Assembly: GCF_005121165.3 (NCBI RefSeq)
Contig: NZ_CP034413.3
Location: forward strand, 1,674,001 to 1,738,000
Length of the DNA stretch: 64,000 nucleotides
From: Dysosmobacter welbionis
GTDB taxonomy: Bacteria; Bacillota; Clostridia; Oscillospirales; Oscillospiraceae
Direction of reading: 5' to 3'
The notes under the pieces are model-generated. The model was not told where the DNA came from. It saw nothing but the letters and a program-made list of their open reading frames with translations, and made no database searches. The position numbers and the translations under genes are program-made. Of this stretch, positions 26,877 through 39,357 are shown one piece after another (the first letter of the stretch is position 1; the number at the start of each line of letters is the position of its first letter).

Positions 26877-28086
26877 GCGAAAACTATTGGAAAGCGGAAA
26901 CATCTTCAAACGATCAGACGGCCGCTGGAACGGCGTGGTCTGGTACTCGGATGAGCAGAGTTCAAAGAAACGCAAATCCTTCTGCGGGACCAGCAAACAA
27001 GAGGTCAAAGATAAAATCACTGCCTACCTTGCCGACTTCGACCGCCAGCTCACGGCCTCAGATGAGTCCAAGGCAAAGTTTGAGGAAAGCATGGGCAAGT
27101 GGCTCCGGGTATTCAAATTTCCCTCTGTGGAGCGCGGCACCTACGACCGGCTGGAGTGCACCGCCAAGTATCAGATCTACCCGATCCTCGGCGGCAAGGT
27201 GGTGGGTGACATCACCTCGGCAGATATCAAAGCCCTGCTGAATCACTGGATGAATGAGGGCTACGCCTACACCACAGTCAAGAAGGTCTACAACATCCTT
27301 ACCGACTACTTCCGCTACCTGACTCAACAGGAGTACATCCCGAAGAACCCAATGGCTGCGGCTCCCATGATCAAGAAGTCAAACTTCATGGCTAGCCAGG
27401 GCAAGGAGGATCTGCCAACCTTCGAAACTGTGACCATCTTCACCCCGGAGGAGATCACAAAGTTCAAGGCGGAGGCTGTCAGGACCTGGGAAAACGGGAC
27501 GCCCATCTATCAGCAGGCGGCCGCCTATACGCTGATGCTGAACACCGGACTCCGCACAGGCGAAGCCCTCGGACTGCTGAACAGCGACATCGATCTGGAG
27601 AACCGCGTCATCCACCTCCAGCGGGGCGTGAAAGAGGTTTTCAGGCGGGAAGGCACCGAATCCACCAGCGGCCGGGAGGTGAAGATCGGCAAGCTGAAGA
27701 GCACCTCCAGCAAACGGGATGTGCCCCTCAATCAGGCGGCAGTGGACGCCATCCTGACTCTGAGAGCGGAGCGATACTTCGGAGAGGACAGCCCTCTCAT
27801 CTCGGATGAACACGGAGGTTATACCCGGCCGGTAAACTTCCGGAAACGATACTACCGCATTCTGGAGGCGGCTGGACTGGAGCAGCGGGGACTCCATGCC
27901 CTCCGACACACCTTCGCCACCAATCTGGTCAACGGAGTCAAACAGCCGAATGGAACCATCCGCGCGCTCTCTCCCCGGCAGGTGGCCGACCTCCTCGGCC
28001 ACTCCACCTCAGAGATCACAGAACTCTACTACGTGAAAAAGGATACCTCCCGGCTGGCAGGAATCACGGCAGGATTCGATCTCTAA
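26872..28086 (+). CDS. Tyrosine recombinase/integrase
   Basis: This 404-aa phage-type integrase has an N-terminal AP2-like arm-binding region (SGNIFKRSDGRWNGVVWYSD), a SAM-like core-binding domain (~60-170) and a catalytic domain. The catalytic residues are in NTGLRTGEALGL (Arg), LHALRHTFATNL (His-x-x-Arg), LGHSTSEITELYY (His, Tyr). It is intact and points toward the tRNA cluster, ending 220 bp from the 3' end of tRNA-Trp. That is the usual position for an element using a tRNA 3' end as attB, although I found no matching att copy in the window. Confidence 0.88.
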   Translation: MQRKLLESGNIFKRSDGRWNGVVWYSDEQSSKKRKSFCGTSKQEVKDKITAYLADFDRQLTASDESKAKFEESMGKWLRVFKFPSVERGTYDRLECTAKYQIYPILGGKVVGDITSADIKALLNHWMNEGYAYTTVKKVYNILTDYFRYLTQQEYIPKNPMAAAPMIKKSNFMASQGKEDLPTFETVTIFTPEEITKFKAEAVRTWENGTPIYQQAAAYTLMLNTGLRTGEALGLLNSDIDLENRVIHLQRGVKEVFRREGTESTSGREVKIGKLKSTSSKRDVPLNQAAVDAILTLRAERYFGEDSPLISDEHGGYTRPVNFRKRYYRILEAAGLEQRGLHALRHTFATNLVNGVKQPNGTIRALSPRQVADLLGHSTSEITELYYVKKDTSRLAGITAGFDL

Positions 28087-28269
28087 AGCACCCTCCAAAA
28101 AACGCGCCCCTGACCAGAAACCAACTGGCCAGGGCGCAAAACTTTGATGCTAAAATGATGCTGTAGCAGACGGAAACAGTAAAAACGGATGACGCCAGAT
28201 ACCACATTCAGGGCATCATTTGAGCGTCACCCGCGGTCTCCCGAAAATCATTCCCTCGAAAAAGTAACA

Positions 28270-28296
28270 AAAAACCCCGATAAATCGGGGTTTTCG
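28270..28296 (-). terminator. Terminator of the rRNA-tRNA operon
   Basis: On the minus strand, AAAACCCCGATTTATCGGGGTTTTTT follows tRNA-Trp by about 10 bp: an 8-bp GC stem plus A/T extensions and a T-run. It closes the whole minus-strand rrn-tRNA transcript. Confidence 0.8.
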
Positions 28297-28306
28297 GAAT
28301 AAACAA

Positions 28307-28382
28307 TGGCAGGGGCAGAAGGATTCGAACCCTCGGCACGCGGTTTTGGAGACCGCTGCTCTACCAGCTGAGCTATACCCCT
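28307..28382 (-). tRNA. tRNA-Trp (anticodon CCA)
   Basis: Minus-strand sequence AGGGGTATAGCTCAG... folds as a cloverleaf with acceptor AGGGGTA/TGCCCCT and encoded CCA. The anticodon loop reads CTCCAAA. It is the last gene of the rrn operon. Confidence 0.95.
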
Positions 28383-28421
28383 ATCTCGCTTGCGGCACTC
28401 CCGTCAGGCGATCAACCATTC

Positions 28422-28498
28422 TGGTGGGCCTTCAGGGATTCGAACCCGGGACCGGCCGGTTATGAGCCAGCTGCTCTAACCAACTGAGCTAAAGGCCC
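28422..28498 (-). tRNA. tRNA-Met (anticodon CAT)
   Basis: Acceptor GGGCCTT pairs with AAGGCCC, CCA is encoded, and the anticodon loop reads CTCATAA. The body does not have the initiator C1-A72 type feature, so it is an elongator. A tRNA-Ile2 with lysidine-modified CAT is an alternative that the sequence alone does not exclude. Confidence 0.85.
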
Positions 28499-28520
28499 GT
28501 ATCGGCATTTCCTTCAAGAG

Positions 28521-28555
28521 AAGTATTGCCGCCACGCCGAGTGGCGGCAATACTT
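28521..28555 (-). other. Strong hairpin between tRNA-Asn and tRNA-Met
   Basis: Perfect 15-nt arms AAGTATTGCCGCCAC/GTGGCGGCAATACTT with a 5-nt loop end at the last base of the encoded CCA region of tRNA-Asn. No T-run follows on the minus strand, so a processing site or attenuator is more likely than a full terminator. Confidence 0.5.
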
Positions 28556-28630
28556 GGCTCCCCCAGTTGGACTCGAACCAACGACACCGCGGTTAACAGC
28601 CGCGTGCTCTACCGACTGAGCTATGGAGGA
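28555..28630 (-). tRNA. tRNA-Asn (anticodon GTT)
   Basis: Acceptor TCCTCCA/TGGGGGA (with a T-G pair), standard D and T arms, anticodon loop CTGTTAA and encoded CCA. It lies 34 bp after the 5S gene. Confidence 0.93.
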
Positions 28631-28664
28631 ATGTGGCAGGCCCTTGTTAAAAACAAGAGCCTGT

Positions 28665-28778
<114 letters not shown>

Positions 28779-28865
28779 CTCTATGTCATCCGGTCTTGCC
28801 GAAGAACAAACTGTATTATATTGTATTTCGCTTCCCTTGTCAAGAACTTTCGCCCTTGAAAAGTC

Positions 28866-28940
28866 TGGTGACCCGTACCGGATTCGAACCGATGTTAACG
28901 GCGTGAGAGGCCGCTGTCTTAACCACTTGACCAACGGGCC
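28866..28940 (-). tRNA. tRNA-Glu (anticodon CTC)
   Basis: Begins GGCCCGTTGGTCAAGTGG, anticodon loop CCTCTCAC with CTC, T arm GGTTCGAATCC, encoded CCA. It lies between the 23S and 5S genes. Confidence 0.92.
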
Positions 28941-28941
28941 A

Positions 28942-29017
28942 TGGTGCACCTTCACGGACTCGAACCGGGGACCCACTGATTAAGAGTCAGTTGCTCTACC
29001 AACTGAGCTAAAGGTGC
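28942..29017 (-). tRNA. tRNA-Lys (anticodon CTT)
   Basis: Begins GCACCTTTAGCTCAGTTGG, anticodon loop CTCTTAA, acceptor GCACCTT/AAGGTGC, encoded CCA. It lies one base from tRNA-Glu, between 23S and 5S. Confidence 0.93.
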
Positions 29018-29096
29018 AAATCCCTTGAGCATGCTTCCCTGCACCCTCAAAACCGAACAATGTGACGCTGCTTTCAGGCTCGCCTGCTTTCTCGTA

Positions 29097-31932
<2,836 letters not shown>

Positions 31933-32248
31933 TATCGCCGTTCTCACAGCGACTTGTCAGAGAATTCTTGGTTCTCTTTGAGAATTATGCAGGCTTTACA
32001 AAGATCGAAATTGTATGTCACCCTGCATCCTTTCGGATGCTGTTCCACAATCAATTTGTTTCCTCTGTGTCTCCACAGAGAAACCTCTCTGTTGCCTTAC
32101 TTGCTTTTGTCACATTGTTCAGTTTTCAAGGTGCAGATCGCCGTCCGCAAGCTTTCGCTTGTCTCCGGCACAGCTTCCAACCGCTTTTGCAGTCAGATTT
32201 GAAGATCCGATCTTTCGATCAGGTCTTCAAATCCAAAGGCAAATCGCC

Positions 32249-32325
32249 TGGTGGGCCCGAGTGGGCTCGAACCACCGACCTTACGATTATCAGTCGTACG
32301 CTCTAGCCAGCTGAGCTACGGGCCC
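32249..32325 (-). tRNA. tRNA-Ile (anticodon GAT)
   Basis: GGGCCCGTAGCTCAGCTGG..., anticodon loop CTGATAA, acceptor GGGCCCG/CGGGCCC, encoded CCA. It lies in the 16S-23S spacer, the classic location. Confidence 0.95.
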
Positions 32326-32356
32326 TCGTCTTGGACGAGGTGACGCTTTATTCTCT

Positions 32357-32432
32357 TGGTGGAGATAGTCGGGTTCGAACCGGCGACCTCCTGCTTGCAA
32401 GGCAGGCGCTCTCCCAGCTGAGCTATATCCCC
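32357..32432 (-). tRNA. tRNA-Ala (anticodon TGC)
   Basis: GGGGATATAGCTCAGCTGGG..., anticodon loop CTTGCAA with TGC, encoded CCA. It lies in the 16S-23S spacer, upstream of tRNA-Ile. Confidence 0.95.
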
Positions 32433-32531
32433 TTCTATCTCCCGGCGTACGCCCTCTAAATTAAACAACGTAACTCTTTTTCCGCTCCAGCTGACCAGGA
32501 ATTCCAGGCAGAGCTTGCTCTGCCCAGGTCT

Positions 32532-34066
<1,535 letters not shown>

Positions 34067-34277
34067 AAATGGTATCTAAACGAACCGTAGTCCGTTCAAA
34101 CCTTCATAGAGCTATTTGTCATAGCTTCATTTCTCCATCTCACCGGTAATTGACTCAACCCAGTGAGATGACTTTGTCCTTTGGCAAACTCACCTAAATG
34201 AGCTCGCCTTCTGGTGCTTCCTTTTCGTTACGTTGTTTAATTTACAAGGTGCACGCCGTTCCCGGCGGAACATTGCT

Positions 34278-34306
34278 ATTATACTCGATTTCATTTCGTT
34301 TGTCAA
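34278..34306 (-). promoter_or_regulatory. rRNA operon promoter, proximal
   Basis: TTGACA - 17 bp - TATAAT on the minus strand, a perfect sigma-A consensus, preceded by an A-rich upstream element (AAAAAAGTTC). It lies about 210 bp before the 16S gene. Confidence 0.85.
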
Positions 34307-34365
34307 GAACTTTTTTCAGAAGTTTTTTGACATCCGATCCATCTCGTATCAGCAGCAACCTGTTT

Positions 34366-34394
34366 AGGTTACCACATCTCAGCCTTGCTGTCAA
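34366..34394 (-). promoter_or_regulatory. rRNA operon promoter, middle
   Basis: TTGACA - 17 bp - TAACCT on the minus strand with the same AAAAAAGTTC upstream element. The -10 is weaker than that of the proximal promoter. Confidence 0.65.
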
Positions 34395-34448
34395 GAACTT
34401 TTTTCATTTCTTCCCGGCCCGGCTCATCACCGCGCCGACAGCTTTGTT

Positions 34449-34477
34449 AGAATACCAAATCCTTCCCCTTTTGTCAA
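34449..34477 (-). promoter_or_regulatory. rRNA operon promoter, distal
   Basis: TTGACA - 17 bp - TATTCT on the minus strand, preceded by AAAAAGG. The three promoters are spaced 88 and 83 bp apart. Confidence 0.65.
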
Positions 34478-34640
34478 TACCTTTTTCGAGGTTTTTTTAT
34501 TTTTCTGATTGCTGTGGCGATTTCTCCGGCTTTCGTCCCCTTTCCCCTTGCGCAGGTTGGGAAAATAAGCTGTGCAAACGGAGGCGACAGTGGTATAATG
34601 TCCATGGAAATAAAATGTATACATAGTAGGAGGGATTGAT

Positions 34641-36896
34641 CTGCGGATTCATCGCATGACCGCCACCTTCGGCAAACTCCAGGGCCGGTCTTTGGAGCTG
34701 GGGGACGGTCTGAATATCATCGAAGCCCCCAACGAGACTGGAAAGTCCACCTGGTGCGCCTTTCTGCTCTCTATTTTATATGGTGTCAACAGCCGGGAGC
34801 GGGACCGCGCTGGTTTTATCGCGGATAAAAACCGCTTTGCTCCCTGGTCAGGCGCGGCCATGTCCGGCCGGATGGACTGCGGCACGGAACTGGGGGAGTT
34901 GACTCTGACCCGCGCCACCCGGCGGCAGACCAGCCCCATGGGGGAATTCAGTGCCGTATACGCCGGTACCAACGAGCCTGTGCCGGGCCTGACCGGTGCC
35001 GCCTGCGGCGAGACCCTGCTGGGCATCAGCCGGGAGGTCTTTGAGCGCAGCGCCTTTATCCGGCAGAATAACCTGCCCATCAGCCAGGACGCCGAGCTGG
35101 AACGGCGCATCGCGGCCTTGATCTCCTCCGGAGAGGAGGGCACCTCCTATACAGAGGCTGCGGATGCCCTGAAAAAGCAGCTGAATCGTCGCCGCCATAA
35201 CAGGACCGGGCAGCTCCCCGCTCTGGAGACGGAGCTGGCCGAACTGGACCGTCAGCTGTCGGAGAGCAACTCTCTGGCCCGGCAGCTGGTGCAGGCCCGC
35301 TCCGAGGTCGAAGCTCTGTCCCGTCGGGCGGAGATCCTACAGGCGGAACTGACGGACTGCAACCGCTGGGAGGCCGCCCAGCGCCGCCAGGCCCTCTCCG
35401 GTGCCGCATCGGCGGCGGAACAGGCAGAGGTCCGCGCCGCGCAGGTGCAGGAGCGGCTTCAGCAGGACCAAATCCCGGAGAACGAGACCATCGCCCGGCT
35501 CCGCGGCGCCATCGTCAATCTGGAGACCACCCGGAGAGCCGTGGACAAGGCCCGGTCGGAGCGGGACGAGGCCATGAAGGCATTGCTGCGGGCGGAGGCC
35601 GCTGTGAATGAGAGTCCCTTTGCCGGGCAGAGTCCGGAGAGCGCCCGGCGAGAGGCCGCAGGAACTGAGAACGAGCCTGTCAAATGGAATCCGGTCCCCG
35701 GCGTGCTGACTTTTTTAATTGGTGTCCCACTGTGTTTCGTCGTGACCTATGCGGTACTTTTTCTCACAGGCAGCCACAGCAAGCTGCTTGCGCTTCTCAC
35801 CATGCTAGCCGGATTCTCCTGCGTGTGCGCCCTCGCTCTCTTTTTGAAAAAGCGGGCGTTTCAGGCCGGCTGGGCAGAACTCCGGTTGAAGCGCTTCGGC
35901 ACCGCGGACCTGGATGCCATCCGCCAGCTGGCTGAGGATTACGCCAAGCTGTGCGAGGCCCGGGACGCCGCCCAGGCCAGTGTCAACGCCAAGTCCGCCG
36001 CAGCGGACACCTTATATAGTAGTCTCTCCTCCAACGAACAGGGCATCCTGCTGGAGGTCCGGCGCTTCGCTCCCGACGCCTTCGACATCCCCACGGCGGA
36101 CCAGCTGCTCCGGGCCTGTGCCGTCCGGCGGAAGGAGCTGGCGGAGGCGGAGACCGCCGCCCGGGAGGCACGGATGCGCTATGAGCTTCAGGTCCAGCAG
36201 GCGCCCGCTCCCGGCACGCCGGAGGCGGATGTCCCCGCTCCCGTCCGGAGCCGGGAGGCCATCTCCACGGAGCTGGACCGGGTCCGCGCCGCACTGGCGG
36301 AGGCCCGCTCCTCCGCGGACCGTCTGGACGGCCAGCTCCACGCCGCGGGCGATCCCGCGGTGCTGCGGGCTTCTGCCGAGGACCTGGCTGCCCGAAAGGA
36401 GCGGCTGGAAACGGAGTACAGCGCTCTCCGGCTGGCTATGGAGGCACTGGAGGGGGCCAACACCGCCCTGCAGAACCGCTTCTCTCCCGCTCTGGGCCGC
36501 CGGGCAGCGGAGATCTTTTCCCGACTGACCGACAACCACTATGCCGGTGTGGTGCTGGACCGGAGCTTCCGCCTCTCGGCAGAGCCTGTGGGAGACCCGG
36601 TGTTCCGGGATGCCGCCCTGCTCTCCGCCGGCGCGCTGGACCAGCTGTATCTGGCGGTGCGCCTGGCCATCTGTGAGCTGGTGCTGCCGCCGGAGAAGCA
36701 GGTGCCCATCGTGCTGGACGACGCCCTGGCCAATTTTGACGACAGCCGCTGCGCTGCGGCCCTGCAGTTTTTGAAAGAGGCCGCCGGGAACCGGCAGATC
36801 CTGCTCTTCACCTGCCACAGCCGGGAGGGGGAATTTTTTGCCGGAGACAGGGAAGTTTTCGTCCAGCGGTTGACGGATGCGGCGGTAGAGGTATAA
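34641..36896 (+). CDS. AAA family ATPase, YhaN/SbcC-like (probable CTG start)
   Basis: This ~751-aa SMC-like ATPase has an N-terminal Walker A in APNETGKSTW, long coiled-coil stretches (about residues 150-310 and 420-620), a hydrophobic pair near residues 350-400 (VLTFLIGVPLCFVV and LLALLTMLAGFSCVCALALFL), and a C-terminal ABC half with LSAGALDQLYLAVRLA (signature) and IVLDDALANFDD (Walker B). B. subtilis YhaN, which works with a YhaO nuclease in DNA-end metabolism, is the closest pattern I know. The first ATG (34656) would remove conserved residues; a CTG at 34641 gives RIHRMTATFGKL and lies 7 nt after AGGAGGG. An extended -10 (TGGTATAAT, 34591-34599) precedes it. No nuclease partner gene is adjacent. 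Confidence 0.8.
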   Translation: MRIHRMTATFGKLQGRSLELGDGLNIIEAPNETGKSTWCAFLLSILYGVNSRERDRAGFIADKNRFAPWSGAAMSGRMDCGTELGELTLTRATRRQTSPMGEFSAVYAGTNEPVPGLTGAACGETLLGISREVFERSAFIRQNNLPISQDAELERRIAALISSGEEGTSYTEAADALKKQLNRRRHNRTGQLPALETELAELDRQLSESNSLARQLVQARSEVEALSRRAEILQAELTDCNRWEAAQRRQALSGAASAAEQAEVRAAQVQERLQQDQIPENETIARLRGAIVNLETTRRAVDKARSERDEAMKALLRAEAAVNESPFAGQSPESARREAAGTENEPVKWNPVPGVLTFLIGVPLCFVVTYAVLFLTGSHSKLLALLTMLAGFSCVCALALFLKKRAFQAGWAELRLKRFGTADLDAIRQLAEDYAKLCEARDAAQASVNAKSAAADTLYSSLSSNEQGILLEVRRFAPDAFDIPTADQLLRACAVRRKELAEAETAAREARMRYELQVQQAPAPGTPEADVPAPVRSREAISTELDRVRAALAEARSSADRLDGQLHAAGDPAVLRASAEDLAARKERLETEYSALRLAMEALEGANTALQNRFSPALGRRAAEIFSRLTDNHYAGVVLDRSFRLSAEPVGDPVFRDAALLSAGALDQLYLAVRLAICELVLPPEKQVPIVLDDALANFDDSRCAAALQFLKEAAGNRQILLFTCHSREGEFFAGDREVFVQRLTDAAVEV

Positions 36897-36987
36897 GATA
36901 TGGAATACTCCCCGTTCCCCGCAGCGGCGGGGCCGGGAGCCTGTGTTTATCAATTACGCGAAAGCGAAAAAAGGAGATATCCATACT

Positions 36988-37809
36988 ATGAGCGAATGCA
37001 CCCACGACTGCTCCACCTGCGGCGAGAGCTGCAGCGAGCGGCAGGAACCCCAGTCCCTGCTGAAGGAGCACCATCCCGAAGCCCACATCGGTAAGGTGTT
37101 CGGCATCGTGTCCGGCAAGGGCGGCGTCGGAAAGTCCATGGTCACCAGCCAGCTGGCGGTCACCATGCGCCGCCGGGGCCATCAGGTCGGCATTCTGGAT
37201 GCCGACGTCACCGGTCCCTCCATCCCCAAGGCCTTCGGCATCCACGGCCAGGCCACAGGCAGCGAGGCGGGCCTGTATCCCATGGTGTCCAAAACCGGCA
37301 TTCAGGTGATGAGCACCAACCTGCTGCTGCCCAACGAGACGGACCCGGTCATCTGGCGGGGCCCGGTCATCTCCGGCGTGGTCCAGCAGTTCTGGACCGA
37401 CGTGCTGTGGAACTGCGACTACCTGTTCGTGGATATGCCGCCGGGAACCGGCGATGTGTCCCTCAGTGTGTTCCAGTCCATTCCCCTGGACGGCATTGTG
37501 ATCGTGGCCTCTCCCCAGGAGCTGGTGAGCATGGTGGTGGAGAAGGCCGTGAAGATGGCAGAGATGATGGAGGTCCCCATCGTGGGCCTGGTGGAGAACA
37601 TGAGCTATGTCACCTGCCCGGACTGCGGGAAGCAGATCCATCTCTTCGGCCAGGGCAAAACTGCCGAAGCTGCGGAGCGCCACCATCTTCCCGTGCTGGC
37701 GGAGATGCCCATCGACCCGGCCCTGGCCGCCCTTACCGACGCCGGAGACATCGAGTCCTTCCAGGGCAGCTGGCTGGAGGCTGCCGCCGACAAGCTGGAG
37801 GGGAAATAA
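36988..37809 (+). CDS. Mrp/NBP35 family ATP-binding protein (Fe-S cluster carrier)
   Basis: This 273-aa P-loop ATPase has an N-terminal cysteine cluster (ECTHDCSTCGESC), a deviant Walker A SGKGGVGKS, GILDADVTGPSIP, and a C-terminal CxxC pair in YVTCPDCGKQ, which binds a bridging Fe-S cluster in Mrp/ApbC dimers. It assembles or transfers Fe-S clusters to apoproteins in the cytosol. I use the ATG at 36988 with AAGGAGATATCC before it rather than the longer frame. A strong terminator follows. Confidence 0.85.
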   Translation: MSECTHDCSTCGESCSERQEPQSLLKEHHPEAHIGKVFGIVSGKGGVGKSMVTSQLAVTMRRRGHQVGILDADVTGPSIPKAFGIHGQATGSEAGLYPMVSKTGIQVMSTNLLLPNETDPVIWRGPVISGVVQQFWTDVLWNCDYLFVDMPPGTGDVSLSVFQSIPLDGIVIVASPQELVSMVVEKAVKMAEMMEVPIVGLVENMSYVTCPDCGKQIHLFGQGKTAEAAERHHLPVLAEMPIDPALAALTDAGDIESFQGSWLEAAADKLEGK

Positions 37810-37814
37810 TGCCC

Positions 37815-37849
37815 AACGCCGCGCCGTGTCCTTCCACGGCGCGGCGTTT
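37815..37849 (+). terminator. Terminator after the Mrp gene
   Basis: Perfect 14-nt arms AACGCCGCGCCGTG/CACGGCGCGGCGTT around TCCTTC, ending in TTTG. It is very stable and isolates the gene from xpt. Confidence 0.75.
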
Positions 37850-37915
37850 GCCGCGTTTTGTCCGTCCTATGCAAATCCACCGGAGGAAGCACCTTCTTTT
37901 TGTGGGCAAAAACAG

Positions 37916-37944
37916 TTGCAAAATCCGGCAGGATTCGAGATAAT
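37916..37944 (+). promoter_or_regulatory. Promoter of xpt
   Basis: TTGCAA - 17 bp - GATAAT, one mismatch from consensus in each hexamer region. It lies about 64 bp before the xpt start. I see no purine-riboswitch aptamer in the leader. Confidence 0.65.
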
Positions 37945-38007
37945 AGAAAAAGATCAAATTTGGCATAAAACCATGCAAAATACAGACAGATCGAGGGGGA
38001 ATCACCC

Positions 38008-38586
38008 ATGCAGGAACTGAAAGACCGCATCGTGAAAGAGGGCAAGGTGCTGCCCGGCAACATCATCAAGGTGGATGGTTTTCTGAACCACCGCATCGAC
38101 ACGGAGCTGATGGACCATATCGCAGAGGAGTTCGGCAAACACTTCAATATGGACGAGGTCACCATGATCCTCACCGCCGAGGCCAGCGGCATCGCCCTGT
38201 CCGCCATCGTGGCCCACCACTTCCACAAGCCCATGATCTTCGCCAAGAAGGCCAAGAGCGACAACATCGAGGGCGGCCTGTACCAGAGCGACATCTTCTC
38301 CTACACCTATAAGAAAAAGGTGACGCTGCTGGTTTCCAAGGAGTGGCTCTCCGCCGACGACAAGGTCCTGATTATCGACGACTTCATGGCCAACGGCGAA
38401 GCCATGCGGGGCCTGTGCGACATCGTCAACGCCGCCGGTGCCACGCTGGTGGGCATCGGCTGCGCGGTAGAAAAGGGATTCCAGGGCGGCGGCGACCGGC
38501 TGCGGGCCGCGGGTGTGAACCTGAAGTCCCTGGCCATCATCGAGTCCGCCGAGCCCGGCAACATCGTCTTCCGGGGCGAGGACTGA
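38008..38586 (+). CDS. xpt: Xanthine phosphoribosyltransferase
   Basis: This 192-aa cytosolic enzyme transfers PRPP ribose phosphate to xanthine to make XMP (purine salvage). Family marks are the start MQELKDRIVKEGKVLPGNIIKVDGF, ILTAEASGIALS, AKKAKSDNI and the PRPP-binding VLIIDDFMANGEA. Length equals the family norm. XMP is the substrate of GMP synthase, encoded two genes downstream, which makes the neighbourhood coherent for guanine-nucleotide supply. The initiation site is GGGGGAATCACCC before ATG. Confidence 0.92.
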   Translation: MQELKDRIVKEGKVLPGNIIKVDGFLNHRIDTELMDHIAEEFGKHFNMDEVTMILTAEASGIALSAIVAHHFHKPMIFAKKAKSDNIEGGLYQSDIFSYTYKKKVTLLVSKEWLSADDKVLIIDDFMANGEAMRGLCDIVNAAGATLVGIGCAVEKGFQGGGDRLRAAGVNLKSLAIIESAEPGNIVFRGED

Positions 38587-38699
38587 TCCTCTGCATTTTC
38601 CGCGGCACTCTGTAAGATTCGTCTCTTTTTTCCGTCTGATAGGATAGCGGAACGATCGTTCCCTATCTTCCGGCGCATCAGAAAAAGGAGGACTTTTCC

Positions 38700-39329
38700 A
38701 TGAAACGGCCCCCACTGTTTCTGGTACTGCTGACCCTGGCCCTAGCGCTGCTCCCCAGCTGTACGCCGCCGGGAGGCGGAGCCGACGCAAAGCCGGTCAT
38801 CTACCTCTATCCGGAGGCGGAGACCGATGTCACCGTTACCCTGGACTATGACGGGGAACTGACCTGTGTTTATCCCGTCATGAATGGAAATTCCTGGATG
38901 GTCACCGCCAGCCCCGACGGGACGCTGACGGACGCGGTCGGTCAGACCTACAATTACCTCTACTGGGAGGGCGTCAGCCGGACGGAATATGACTTCTCCC
39001 AGGGCTTCTGCGTACCAGGCAGGGACACCGCCGCCTTTTTGGAGGACACCCTGGCCACTCTGGGTCTGAACCGCCGGGAGGCCAACGAGTTTATTGTCTA
39101 CTGGCTGCCCCACATGGAGGGGAACGCCTATAATCTGATCGCCTTCCAGACAAGTTCCTACACGGACCATGCCCGGCTCACGGCAGACCCGGCGCCGGAC
39201 ACGGTGCTGCGGGTCTTCATGGCCTGGAAGCCGCTGGACCGCTCCGTGGAGCTTCCGCCCCAGACACTGGCCGCCCCGGTGCGTACCGGCTTCACCCTGG
39301 TGGAGTGGGGCGGCGCAGAGATCTCATAA
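38700..39329 (+). CDS. Conserved lipoprotein, function unknown
   Basis: This 209-aa protein has a signal peptide ending in the lipobox LLPSC, so it is probably lipid-anchored outside. The mature part begins with a KPVIYLYPE motif and the beta-rich [13 protein letters not shown] pattern seen in uncharacterised secreted Firmicute proteins. An AAAAAGGAGG site precedes the ATG. It sits between xpt and guaA in the same direction but has no evident link to purines. Confidence 0.65.
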   Translation: MKRPPLFLVLLTLALALLPSCTPPGGGADAKPVIYLYPEAETDVTVTLDYDGELTCVYPVMNGNSWMVTASPDGTLTDAVGQTYNYLYWEGVSRTEYDFSQGFCVPGRDTAAFLEDTLATLGLNRREANEFIVYWLPHMEGNAYNLIAFQTSSYTDHARLTADPAPDTVLRVFMAWKPLDRSVELPPQTLAAPVRTGFTLVEWGGAEIS

Positions 39330-39357
39330 ACCGAATTTACACAAAGGAGGAATTCCC

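Noticed and set aside
26872-28382. tRNA-Trp 3' end as proven attachment site of the 26.9 kb integrase
   Set aside because: The position is right, but I found no second copy of the tRNA 3' sequence in the window, so I do not call att sites or element limits there.
36988-37809. ParA/MinD partition protein
   Set aside because: The deviant Walker A is shared, but the N-terminal cysteine cluster and C-terminal CxxC pair identify the Mrp/NBP35 branch.
37810-38007. Purine riboswitch upstream of xpt
   Set aside because: xpt genes are often riboswitch-controlled, so I looked. The leader lacks the conserved TATA...CTACC core and paired loops; only a terminator of the previous gene and a promoter are present.
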